NCBI RefSeq assembly: GCF_024323335.1
Contig: NC_066584.1
Location: 241,641,994-241,705,993, forward strand
Length of the DNA: 64,000 nucleotides
Direction of reading: 5' to 3'
From: Lathyrus oleraceus
Lineage: Eukaryota; Streptophyta; Magnoliopsida; Fabales; Fabaceae
Below the pieces are notes generated by a model. The model had not been told where the DNA came from. It made no database searches and worked only from the letters and a program-made list of their open reading frames with translations. A program made the position numbers and the translations under genes. Shown piece by piece: positions 11,274-21,964 of the stretch; position 1 is the first letter of the stretch, and each line of letters opens with the position of its first letter.

Positions 11274-12277
11274 GTCTGAAAATTTTGCAAATAAACCCTT
11301 TTAAGCTCCTTGAATTTTTTATTTTTTTTTTTGATGACATGAAGTGCAGATGAATGCGTGAATGCATGAATGCAACAATCACACTCAAGGATCAAACAAG
11401 TCACACCAAACAAAGGTCATGGGAAAGCTCATTGTATCCCTAATATCAATCATCCATTTTGGTGGATTTAGGTTTTCACCTTATCGACACCCAAGTTCCA
11501 TTGATATTAACGGTACATGAACCGGCTCAAACATCCTTAATATCAACCATCTGTTTTGGGGGATTTAGGTTTTATACCTGATCAACGCCCAGGTTCCATT
11601 GATATTAAGGTTGTTTGAACGACTCAACCACGAATCACGGGTTTGCTGAGAGTCGCGAGCATGGAGTTTTGGTTAAGAACCACCCAAAGGGAGTGTACTA
11701 GGTTTTAAACCTGCCAGACATGTTCTACCAGAGGTTCCCATAGTCATCGTTCCATCTTTCGAATATTATCGGAGGAACGAATACTCGTATTCCAAAAATA
11801 TTCTCAAGAGAAACTCTTATGAGTGTAGTATCGCGTAACAATCGCATCAGAACTTACATCTGGACGACCTTCGCACTACGTCCTAAAAATAGGCCAAGAT
11901 GGGTTTGGTAAACTACGGTCCTTGGCTTCTGCGGCACATGATTGAAAGAATAATGTCTAACCACAAATAACTTGTGTGACATTATTAAATCAACATGACC
12001 TCCACCAAGTGAATGGACTCGCAAGTCAACTGGCTAAGGAATACTCCACACCAGTCAACAAGACTATGCCATTCTCCTATCCTAGAGTGCACTCGAGTTC
12101 GGGTATAGAACTCATCTCACAGAGATCACCAAAGCAAACAGCAATTGTATATCAAGCAATTCAAACATTACAATCAATACAGTTATCCCAAATGGTACAA
12201 AAATATGTCATATAACAAATAACAATATATCACACAACAAGGGTGAAAAGTAGGCAATACCACCAAGGATTTATTTC
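11274..12277 (-). other. 5' leader of the left Ogre copy
   Basis: This noncoding RNA leader lies between PBS and ORF1. It holds two related inverted-repeat units at 11441-11618 (separate entry). The remainder (11640-12277) shows nothing I recognise. Confidence 0.7.
11441..11618 (-). other. Two tandem stem-loop units in the Ogre leader
   Basis: Unit 1 pairs TAATATCAAT (11441-11450) with ATTGATATTA (11500-11509). Unit 2 pairs 11527-11546 with 11599-11618, which is 19 of 20 positions with a single T-T mismatch; its core is CCTTAATATCAA with TTGATATTAAGG. Each unit encloses smaller inverted repeats, such as ATCCA/TGGAT and AGGT/ACCT. The same units occur at 39008-39187 in the right copy, where unit 1 has lost one pair. 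Confidence 0.7.
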
Positions 12278-12295
12278 TCCCCAGCAGAGTCGCCA
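12278..12295 (-). promoter_or_regulatory. Primer-binding site of the left Ogre copy
   Basis: The minus strand reads TGGCGACTCTGCTGGGGA, six bases (GAAAAG) after the LTR end at 12302. It is identical to the other two Tat-type PBSs in the window. Confidence 0.9.
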
Positions 12296-15200
12296 CTTTT
12301 CTGTAGCGGTGTATTCGTCGCTTTATGATTTATTAATTAAACCATAAGCAAAGCATACAATGAATCGAGTCGCCACCGCACTTTTATTTATCCAAAGGAC
12401 TGGCTAAAAAGCGAACAAAAGCCTAAGAAGTTTTACACATAGAAAACCAATGAAAAGATCAGAGAGTCTGGGTAAGGGGTAAATTACGCAATGGGAAGGT
12501 GTTAGGCACCCACTACGTCCTAGGTACTCCTAGGGAGCCCTTTTCACACTTGTTATACTAAATTGTTATTTGTTATGAAATATTTATTGTGCAAACATGG
12601 ATGGGATGATGAGAAAAGAATATACAAGTTTTATTGTTTTTGTGTTCGAACGGATGAACCCGTTGCCTACGTACCTTCCATCAAAGGTAAGGATCAAAAC
12701 GCCGTAGTTCGGCTAAAAGATTTCCAAAAGTTAGTGGATTCAATTTTAAACACAAAGCCTAAGGTCTTACGTTATCCACGGGAGAAAACTCAACCTTATA
12801 CAATCAACGAGTCCACCATGTGAGAAAAGCTTCAACTTGCTAGTGAGGGGTTAACCCTATAATAAGCAAGGAAGACTTACAATTCAATCAACTAAGGACG
12901 AATAGGTGAGATTAACATCAACCAACTAGGATAAATCAAACCTATGGCTAGTGTATGAAAACTTAACAAGAATGGACAAAGCCACAAAACAATTGAATGG
13001 GTGAGGTTAATTAATTATGAGTATTTACAAAAGGAGGGTCAAAGTATGATTAAGATTGATTCAAAAGAAGTATTATGAAATGGAGTTTGAAAAGCCAAGG
13101 ACTTAGGGTCCAGGTTTCTAATTTGAAAGCATGAAGATGTTTGCACAATATTTATCTCAAGTTTTAAAAGCAATGTGTGAAAAGGTTTAGGACAAAATGG
13201 ATGAATGGATGAAGATGGAGTGTAAAACTTCCTAGAAGGTTCACCTCTTGAAATCATATAGAAGATGACTCAAGTGTGTCCTTTGGAATAAGCAATGAGC
13301 AATAATAAAAAGCAAAGCAAAGGAAGAAAGTCAACAAAAGCGGATACCGGATGCCAATCACTGGACTTATGCCAATCTCCTAAGACAGAACTGGATATCA
13401 GAGGCCACTCTATGGACTTATACCAATCCCCTCAATAAAGAAATAAAAAGTGGATACCGGATGCCAATCTATCTGGACTTATACCAATCTCCAACAACAA
13501 AGCAAACACTTGGATGTCAGATGCCAATCTATCTGGGCTTACTCTATCCTCCAACATATGATCATAGGAAAACAAATGCCAAATTACATGGACTTACAAT
13601 TGCATCCTCACATACAACAAACAAATGCATCAAGCAAAGAGAAGATGAGTGGCCAATGAAATGGTCTTATATTCACTTCCATATCATAGGACCAATGGCC
13701 AATGAATGGTCTTACAATTGTCCTCAATGTGCAAACAACAAAGATATGTCACAAAGACAAATGAAATGATCATGCACTAATGGGCAATTAATGATGATAA
13801 ATGCACAAAGCATGCAAGCAGACATGTATAACTGAACTAAGTAATCAATCAACCAAAGTCATTCAGCACACTCTATAACCAAACAATTAGGCTCATACAC
13901 AGGGTTAGGCATTGAAGCCAACTGGAATAGGGTTAATGGTGCTCTTAACCTTGACATTGAGAGCCAAGGTGAAGCAGATGAAAGGATATGAGGGGTGTGC
14001 CTCATGCTCTTATCCCTGGTCAGGGAGAGCTTCAAATGATAGAAGGTGTGGGAGTTCAGAAAGTAGGAACTCTCTCCACAGATTATTGACTCGATTGATC
14101 TTGGGCTTTTACTCACTATGCATCAACACAGGTGATGTGAGCAAGGTGAGTGACACACAGAATAGTAGGAGATAGGCTACATATCTCTTTTGTCTACCAA
14201 TTGCCTTATTCAAAGGACTTTTCCTGCTTGGGACAAAAGTAAACAAGCACAAATATTGCCTCTTAAGGAGGACTTCAGACAGTTGCCTGGCCAAGTAACA
14301 GGCCAGGTCTTCCAGACTACATGAGGACAAGAGATTCTACCTCAATGCAAATGCTATCAAGCAAAGCAATGCAAGTTCTCAAAGAACTAATAGCAACTAA
14401 TGGTACCTGAAATCAATCAAATAAAATCAGTATACAACTCAAATTCAAAACCAATATAAGATAAGGATCAACAGTCCACACAATCAGTCAAATGTGCAAT
14501 GCACAAAGCTCAAAGCATATGAGCTAAGCATCCTACAAAACAAACAAGTTAGTTCATGATAATCAATCAAACTCAATCAATTTGCATTAATCCCCTTAAA
14601 GCATTTGCTTCTTAACCTGAAAAACAAACTCAAACATGAGAAACAAGACCACTAGGACAAGCCTAGGGTCAAAAGGAGATAAAAAATCCAAAACAGCAAG
14701 TTAAAGCTATCCAAAATCAAGTTCAAACAATTAAGAAACAAACCCAAGTGGTTTCATATTCATATCATTCATCATTATCATTTCACAAACAAATTAGGTC
14801 AAAGCATGTCATATAGCACCTCAAAGAAGTCAACAGAAAGACTTCACTCAAATCCAGTCACAAACATTTCAATAAATCCTCAAATAATTCATGATCAAAC
14901 ATCATCCATAACATGATAAGCATACCAAATTTCAGCTCATTTGGATCAAGGGAAGTAGGTCAATGAAAATCAGAAAGTCAAAGCAAGTTCAAGCAAACTC
15001 ATACAAAGCATCAAAACATGCACCAACTTCAATTAATCATAAAACAGAAACAACACATGATAAATGAATGGGACCAAAGCCATGATAAACTTTAAGATGT
15101 CTACATTACTCATGCCAAATTTCACATCCATCCAATTAATAACCAGAATTTCACAAACCAAATACAAACATGTATCACAAAAAATCAACAAATGACCAAA

Positions 15201-15782
15201 CAGGGGAGAAAATTCCAATCAAATAGGAAATGCCATCAATAATTCCAGAACAATGCACATGTATTCTCAACATCCATAAGTATATTCATGCAAAAATCCA
15301 GACCATTTTGAGTTCAATAAGCATGGTAACAAAAATAAAGAAGTTGGACATGAATGGTGTGACACAAATTGTCACACCTCTATTCAAAAAATCATATCTC
15401 ATCAACCAGCAATGATAAATTCACAAACTCTATACCAAAATCACCATGAACATGTCTAGTTTAAGCACAAAAAATTTCAGAGTCATTAGATTAAGTATCA
15501 TTATTTCACAAGCAAAATGGCATGGCATACACAAAATGGACACACATGAACAAACCCTAGGCATTTTTAAAATCTACACGTGCAAAAAATCTGGAAAAAT
15601 CACCATAATAAACTAGAGATCATGAGGAGCATTTCACAAAAAATTGCATCAAATTTGGACAAGTATTGGCAGAGTTATGAATTTTTGAAGATTGAAGATC
15701 AAAATGAAATAAATATTGAAATAAGAAATGATTTAAAAAAGAAATGAAACACGGCAATGGCAATTTGGTAATTACACGGCCA

Positions 15783-15811
15783 CTTAAGTGAAACGCCGCG
15801 TTTCACTTAAG
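15783..15811. other. 13-bp perfect hairpin and paired CCAAT boxes in the Ogre LTR
   Basis: CTTAAGTGAAACG (15783-15795) and CGTTTCACTTAAG (15799-15811) flank a 3-base loop. Nine bases on, AGCCAAT (15820-15826) and ATTGGCT (15828-15834) form a second palindrome with facing CCAAT boxes. Both are kept in the other LTR (hairpin at 43355-43383). A role as regulatory or RNA structure is inferred only. Confidence 0.6.
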
Positions 15812-16575
15812 GGCGTGTCAGCCAATGATTGGCTTCATGGCCAAAAACACGGGAATGCATGCAGAATTGGTTCAGCGAAGATCAAACACGGGTTTTAGCA
15901 AGGAAAATTAGGGTTTTGACCGTATTCTTCAACATTTTTCCAGATTTTTTCAGCAAGAACAAATTGTAACCAAAATCAACAAACAATATATCATTGTGTT
16001 CATCTCATCATGTACATCATTAACCCTAATTCGAACTAACAAGGATGAATCGAGCAGAATAACATCTAAACATCAAATTTCATTTCAACATAACTTCCAC
16101 AATACTCGATGAAATTTCACGATTTAAAGTTCAGTATAACCAGCAAGGCAAGATCTATCCAAAGCATGTCAACATTTTAAGAATAGCAAGATTCGAAAGT
16201 TCACCTGATTTGAAGAACAGTGTTGCTTTCGTGGTTCTTTGGCTGTGTATCGTTGAAACAGATGTTCCCTCAAGCTCCAGAAGGTGTATGGATGGTGAAT
16301 CGTGGCTCAAACTTGCTTGATTGTGTTCAAATCAAAAACTGCCATGTGAGGTGCTTCTTCCAACAGTCCACGAAACAACTCTACAGTTGTAGATTGGTGC
16401 TTGCAAAAGCTTCAGAAATGATGGTAGGTGATGCACCAATGAGCAAGGGCACGAGCTCTTTGGAATTTTTCAGAAGAAAAAAAAAACAGATGAAGAATTG
16501 AGAGAGTTTTGAGAGAAAAAGTTTGAATCTCAGTTTGGTAAATTGTGGCTAGCGTTTTTCAGTCTGAAAATGTGC

Positions 16576-16583
16576 AATATATA
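16576..16583 (-). promoter_or_regulatory. Likely TATA box of the middle Ogre LTR
   Basis: The minus strand reads TATATATT after GAG, about 1.14 kb into the LTR. The same place in the other LTR (44145-44152) is unchanged. The diverged LTR at 45294-47301 has TATAAAG at the matching spot (46304-46310), also after GAGGGAG. This conservation supports it as the promoter of the genomic RNA. Confidence 0.5.
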
Positions 16584-18389
16584 CTCTGATTAACAATGCC
16601 TAAGCTTGGTTAGTGGAATGGTAATTGAATTTAGCTTAATGAAGTGTTTTGGTCAATTGGTGAAATCCACTCATGTTGCATGTGCATGGCATGCTACAGT
16701 GCGAAAATGGGCCTAAACAATCTCCAAATGTGGTTTTTGATCAGATGTAATTGGTAGAAAGTGTAGGCAAGGCTTAATTTGAAAGTCCATTTTTTACCCC
16801 TCTCTTTTTTTAATTCAATGCACTTGAAAAAGGCCATTTTGATTGGATGATTTTTGGTGAAATGTGATGAAGGATTTGGATAGAGCATATCAAATGTGAC
16901 TTGTAGCAAAAAACCTCACTCAATTTGGCCAAATGGTTTGGAAGTTATCTCACTTTGAAGTTCAAAAATTCTTGAGAATGATTTGATCATAACTTGCCAA
17001 CCATAAATGAGAAATGAGTGTTCTTGGACTTTTTGGAAATGGGAGAACAAGATCTTCAACTTTCATGTTGGACAAAAATTCATTTGAAGCTTGTATGATG
17101 AAGTAATTTTGAGGAGGAGAACTTTCCATTTTTGGCAAATTCCAATTACAGGTCAACTTACTATTTTTGGAAACTTTTCATCTGACCTCAAATTCTTCAC
17201 TGTGGATGTTTGACATGTTATATGAGGCTTATATGGACATGAATGAGACCTCCCAAACCAATTCCCACCATTAAATCACTGATTAAATGCACAGTTGACC
17301 ACAGTTGACTTTGCTAGGGTTTTGGTTGACTGAACCATGTTCTGATGAATTCCATGCCCCTACCACTTGAGATCTTGATTCAAAATGATGTCACAACTCA
17401 TATGAACTCTTGATGAATGATCATGGTGCCCAAATTCTTCAAGAATGGCCACCATCTATTGCTCAATGACTGTTTTGACTGTTTTGACCTAGCTTGCTTC
17501 AGCTGCAAGTAACATGGTTAGATGACAATATTTTTGTACTTTTGATTAGTAAACAAATGAAAAGCAATGATATACAAATGCAATACATGCTTGGTGATCA
17601 AGAACCACACTCACAAGATAACCCACCCACTAGGAGGGAAGCAAAGGTGCACAAAGATCCTTGAGGCAATGATATGGTATGATATGATGCCATGAGGGAT
17701 CTTAGGGACAAAATTGGGGTCTTACAGATGCCCCTATTTAAGGTCATTCTAGCCGGAGAAGTGAAGTTTAGAAATCTTCATCTCGACGCGGTAGAATGGG
17801 CTTAAATAACAGTAATGAGACAAATTTTGGTCCCTAAGAGACCTCATGATGCAGATGTGTGCATGCAAAAGACACAAACTCTGTGGGGAATATGATTCAC
17901 ACAGAAGAAAAGACGATCCGTCGGAGTAATACACTCACCAGGAATAGAGACTCTAACAAGACTCTTATTGGGGATAGTAAAAGAAAAAGAATGCGTGAGC
18001 AGGACACGACTCTGAGTTGGGGAAAACAAAACTGACACAGCGTGAACAAGACACGACTCCGATTGGGGAATAACAGAAATCAGACTGGAGACCTCACTGG
18101 GGAGTGAAGGACTCACACTGGGGAACAGAAGATTCCAAAGGAAAAACATCCATTGGAGAGACACAAACTGACTCCTGGGGAGAAGCAATAGGAAATTCCA
18201 TTGAGGAAGCACCAAAGAATGAGGTGTTACCGGTATAAGGGTAACAAACTCAGGAAGAATGAATATCTAAGACTGGTATAAGGGTGAGAGATATCAATCA
18301 ATCCAAACATCTGAGAAAGACCTGAAAAAGGTACATAAACTCAGGAAAATCTGACTCCGCAGGGGACCGAGGTCATAATAGGGAGCAGA

Positions 18390-19370
18390 AAGGTAGGAAC
18401 ACCAGGGATACCGAGGCATATAATAGGTGACCGACCAAAGCGTGAATTGGTATATATGCCAAAACACTCATCATCCGAAAGGAGGGCTTGAAGAAGTAAA
18501 TTGACTTACAGGATGGACATTCGAATCCACAACGGGAAAACGAACCTTACTCAACTGGGGACATAAACCCAAAGAGTGCATGAGATATAATATCCATTAC
18601 CGGCAGACCGTGGATAAGAATACTCGCATGAGATATATTATCTATTACCGTCAGAACGTAGATAATAAACTCGCATGGTAAGAAACACCAGAGATACCGA
18701 AGCATATAATAGGTGATCTACCGAACACGTGAATTGGTATATATGCCAACACACTCATCATCCGAAACACAAACTGGTTAAAGGATGGATATTCGATTCT
18801 ACAAAGAATATGAATCTTACTCGACTGGGGAAAATCAACAAAGGACTCCAACCAAAGAGCGCTTGAGATATACTATTCATTACCGGCAAACCGTGAATAA
18901 TATACTCGAAAGGAAAAGACACCAGAGATACCGAAGTATATAATAGGTGACTAACCAAGAAGAGAGACAATCGATACCAAGCATCCGGGTAAACGAAAGA
19001 TAACTCAAAGGGATAAATTGCAAGCATCCGGCAATTATCCAACAATAAAAATTCGATTCCGCAAAGGGAAATAACGAAACTTACTCGATCAGGGAAACAC
19101 AAAAGGCTTCGACTGAAGAGTGTATAAGATATATTATTCATTATCGGCTGACCGTGAATAACATACTCGCATGGAAGATTATCCACAACCGGTTACTGGG
19201 TTAATAAAGGATAAATCAACCGAAAAGGAAGGCACCGGGATACCAAACTAGGTATATAATGATGACCAATCAAAGGGAACAACAACATTACCAACACAAG
19301 GGTAAATGAAAGGAGACCCGCTGGGGATAAATTGCAAGCATCCGGCAATTATCCAACTGTATCACAAGGC
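18390..19370. repeat. Four degenerate tandem units of about 190-285 bp in the Ogre 3' UTR
   Basis: Units start near 18396, 18679, 18915 and 19170. Shared landmarks are CACCAG(A/G)GATACCGA, TATATAATAGGTGA, ATTGGTATATATGCCAA and a block reading CATTACCGGC...CCGTG-ATAA-ATACTCG. Satellite-like tandem repeats are a known feature of Ogre 3' regions. Confidence 0.75.
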
Positions 19371-19751
19371 ACAAACTCCGCTGGGGAGAAAAATCAACAC
19401 CTGGGATTTACAACTACCGAATACGGGGTAGAAGACCACAAAGTCAACTGGGGATAGAAATCACCACAGGGAGACATCAACTCTGTTAGGGATAAAACCA
19501 CAACAACAGAAATCCACTTACAAACAGGACGAACCACAAAGGTTACCCTGTTAGGGGAAAAGAGATAGGACTTACAACTACCGAATACGAGGTAATAGCC
19601 ATACTCTGGTGGGGATAACCATGAATTAGGGTTTACATCTACCGAATAAGGGGTAGAAAACCAAAAATCTTGTCGAGGAATAAAAGGTATACAACCACCA
19701 ATTCCGCTGAAAGGGCAAAGAAAATAGGACTTACAACTACCGGTATAAGGG

Positions 19752-19756
19752 TAGAG
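19752..19756. other. Target site duplication TAGAG, left side of the Tekay element
   Basis: TAGAG directly before the LTR is repeated at 28465-28469 directly after the right LTR. It proves that the insertion borders are intact. Confidence 0.95.
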
Positions 19757-21839
19757 TGTAACACCCCGATAATAATAAAATAATTATTTGAATTGAGTTA
19801 ATAATTTAATTATTAATTTAATTAAATAATTGGAAATTTTATTATTATTATTATTTTTTTGAATTATTATTATTTTGGAATAATAATTATTGGAATAATT
19901 ATTTATTGGAATATATAAGTTGGAATAAAAAGTCCCAATTTTGGAAAAAGGGTTTTCACGTGAAAAGGAAAAGAGAAGCGGCTGAAGGAGAGAAAGGGCA
20001 AAAGGCAGAGCAAGAGAAGAGGAAAAGCTTGAAGCTGCAGAATTTGCCGGATTAACTCAGGTAAGGGGGGTTTATCATCGGTTAAAGGGTATTATGTGAT
20101 GATATGTCATGGGTAGTATTTACCATTGTTTTACCTCTGATTAGATTGATGCATGATGAATTGCGAACCTTTTTGGATGAACGAAATTGGGGTAGAATTG
20201 AGAGGAAATTCGTAGGAATTTGATGTAAACGTGTTAGATTTTGTGTAATCAAATAAGATATGAATTGTGTTGAGAATATGGACGATTTTTCGGTGTAAAC
20301 TGGACTGTGGAAGGTTGGATCGGATAGGTTTCGTAATAGAGAAATGCCATTTGCAGATCTGGAAATCTGGTCCTGTAGCAGAGGGTTCTGTTTGCGCGCG
20401 ATTCGCGGCGCGAAGCCCAGTTCGCGGCGCGAACTGGCAAAATCCAGAGGAGTTCTGTAACGCACCGTTCGCGGCGCGAACCCTGCTGCGCGGCGCGAAC
20501 TGTGCTGTGCAGAAGTTGATGTTGATGAGTTTTGAGTACGTTGGGTTGCGAGGCTCTTAGTAAGTCGCTGTAATTGTATTATAAATAATTAACAGTGATT
20601 ATAGGATTGTGTATGGCCAGAGTCGTGAATTTTCTGTGCTGTTGTTGTGCAGTGGTTGTTAGGCTGAGTGATGTAACGTAGCTGAGGTATGATGTAGTGG
20701 GGATCATTTCCCGTTGTTTTGAGTAGTGTAGGTATTAGTAGAATATGCTAATACTGTGTTGATTTTATGGCATGATGTGATATGCTTTTGTGATAAAATG
20801 TGTTGATGATATGTGATGGTATGCATAATGCTGTGGATGTATCAGTTATGTATGTATTGTGAATAGACTGTTTTATGGCTTAGAGTGTGAGCATGTGTCT
20901 ATTCTTGAATTGTTGTTGTTGTTGCATTGCTAGATGATTAGCATGCATGGCATAGCCTGTGGGGCTGTAGCTAATTCCCATTGTGAGGAATTAGTGAGTA
21001 AAACATGGTGGGGTGTTGTTGATGTTCGCATACTAGATGAGTAGTGTGCATAGTCTAGCCTTTGGGGCTGTAGCTAATTCCCATAGTGAGGAATTAGTGA
21101 GTGAGTCATTAGATCTCAATGAGTGGGACTAGTGAGCTCAGTAGCCGTATCTGGAGGGATCGGTGAGCTTGAACTGTATGTTCAAGAATAGTCGGTACCG
21201 CATGTGTTGAGTCTCATTGCATAATGAATGTATGGCATATAATATGAATGGATGTATTCCAGTATTATATGTGTGTTGAATGTTGTGTGTTGTGTTGTTG
21301 ATGTTGAGTATGGTTGAGATTATACATACGCTATATGTTATTGTTGAGTATGATGTTTGAGTTGATACTGCAGTTGCTGAGTGTGTAGTCTGGTTAGGGT
21401 GAATAGATGCGTATTTACTTAACATTACATAATGTTGTATAATGCTTATTATCTTGATTGAGGAACTCACCCTTACAACTATGTTTTCAGGTAACGAGCA
21501 GTGAATGAGTAGAAGCTAGTCCTTGGAGTCTAGTATTGTCCGTAGTGGTCATGCTCTGGTAGATGTAACATCGGGAGGGGATGTTTTAATTATTTTGATG
21601 TTGATTGTTGAATAATTTACATGTAATGTGGTACATGTTATTACATGATTGAATTGATTTCTATCCGCTGCGATTTATGCAAAAGTGTCTTACTTTGATT
21701 AAATAAATGAGCATGACAGGATATTTTGATGAATGAAGTGAAATGATTGTGTGACACCCTTCGGGGCATAATTACTCTGATTTATACATGTTTATATATT
21801 TTTAATTAAATAATTTGGGGTATTTAGAAGGGTGTTACA
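19757..21839 (+). repeat. 5' LTR of the Tekay element (2083 bp)
   Basis: It begins TGTAACACCCC and ends GGGTGTTACA, giving inverted ends. It has an AT-rich start, a cluster of CGCGGCGCGAA palindromes (20401-20500), and two copies of a CTAATTCC...GGAATTAG hairpin (20971-20994 and 21074-21097) inside a duplicated block of about 45 bp. Confidence 0.97.
19912..19919 (+). promoter_or_regulatory. TATA box of the Tekay LTR, with a nearby G-box palindrome
   Basis: TATATAAG lies about 155 bp into the LTR. Some 34 bp later the perfect palindrome TTTTCACGTGAAAA (19953-19966) holds a CACGTG G-box. The right LTR has the same pair. The promoter role is inferred from position. Confidence 0.5.
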
Positions 21840-21843
21840 TTAG

Positions 21844-21855
21844 TGGTATCAGAGC
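21844..21855 (+). promoter_or_regulatory. Primer-binding site of the Tekay element
   Basis: TGGTATCAGAGC, four bases after the LTR end, is the standard initiator-Met tRNA PBS of plant LTR retrotransposons. Confidence 0.95.
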
Positions 21856-21964
21856 ATAGTCGGTCGTGTCGAGTCGTAATTATTCTGTTTTCCCTGTACG
21901 GGATAGGTGTTGTGTAACCCTATCAGTACTTATTGTTTTAGTTTGTTGGGTTTTCAGAATAGAG

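Larger units (their letters stand above)
9784..17726 (-). mobile_element. Left Ogre copy: LTR, PBS, leader and ORF1 (interrupted after ORF1)
   Basis: From 17726 down to about 9780 the sequence is nearly identical to 45293-37359, well above 98% by eye. Both contain a 5.4 kb LTR, a tRNA-Arg-type PBS, a leader and ORF1. The match stops sharply 40 bp after the ORF1 stop, where the Tat LTR begins. Gag and pol of this copy should lie left of the window if the break is a nested insertion. Its LTR is shared with the Ogre to the right. Confidence 0.85.
12302..17726 (-). repeat. Ogre LTR, middle copy (5425 bp), shared by two elements
   Basis: The minus strand starts TGTAAGACCCC at 17726 and ends ...GCTACA at 12302. 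It pairs with the 5422-bp LTR at 39872-45293; I noticed about 20 scattered differences plus one unlike patch near 13715-13790. On its left lies a PBS and leader, as expected of a 5' LTR. On its right lies AAATAGGGGCATC and a 3' UTR, as expected of a 3' LTR. It thus acts as both. Small ORFs inside it on either strand are not supported as genes. Confidence 0.93.
17727..19756 (-). other. Ogre 3' UTR, distal part, up to the polypurine tract
   Basis: This is the end of the right Ogre's 3' UTR. It meets the LTR through AAATAGGGGCATC on the minus strand (about 17727-17739), the likely polypurine tract. It is noncoding and rich in CTGGGGA/TTGGGGA words on the plus strand (about 15 copies). Four degenerate long tandem units lie at 18390-19370. 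It was split from the proximal part (28470-30063) by the Tekay insertion. Confidence 0.8.

Noticed and set aside
13859..14330. Small ORFs in the Ogre LTRs, found in both copies (also 41431-41902)
   Set aside because: They are duplicated only because the LTR is duplicated; no domain, codon bias or start context supports them.
20082..20560. ORFs of about 100-127 codons in the Tekay LTR on both strands
   Set aside because: They are held open by the CGCGGCGCGAA palindromes, which read as Ala/Arg-rich runs in several frames.
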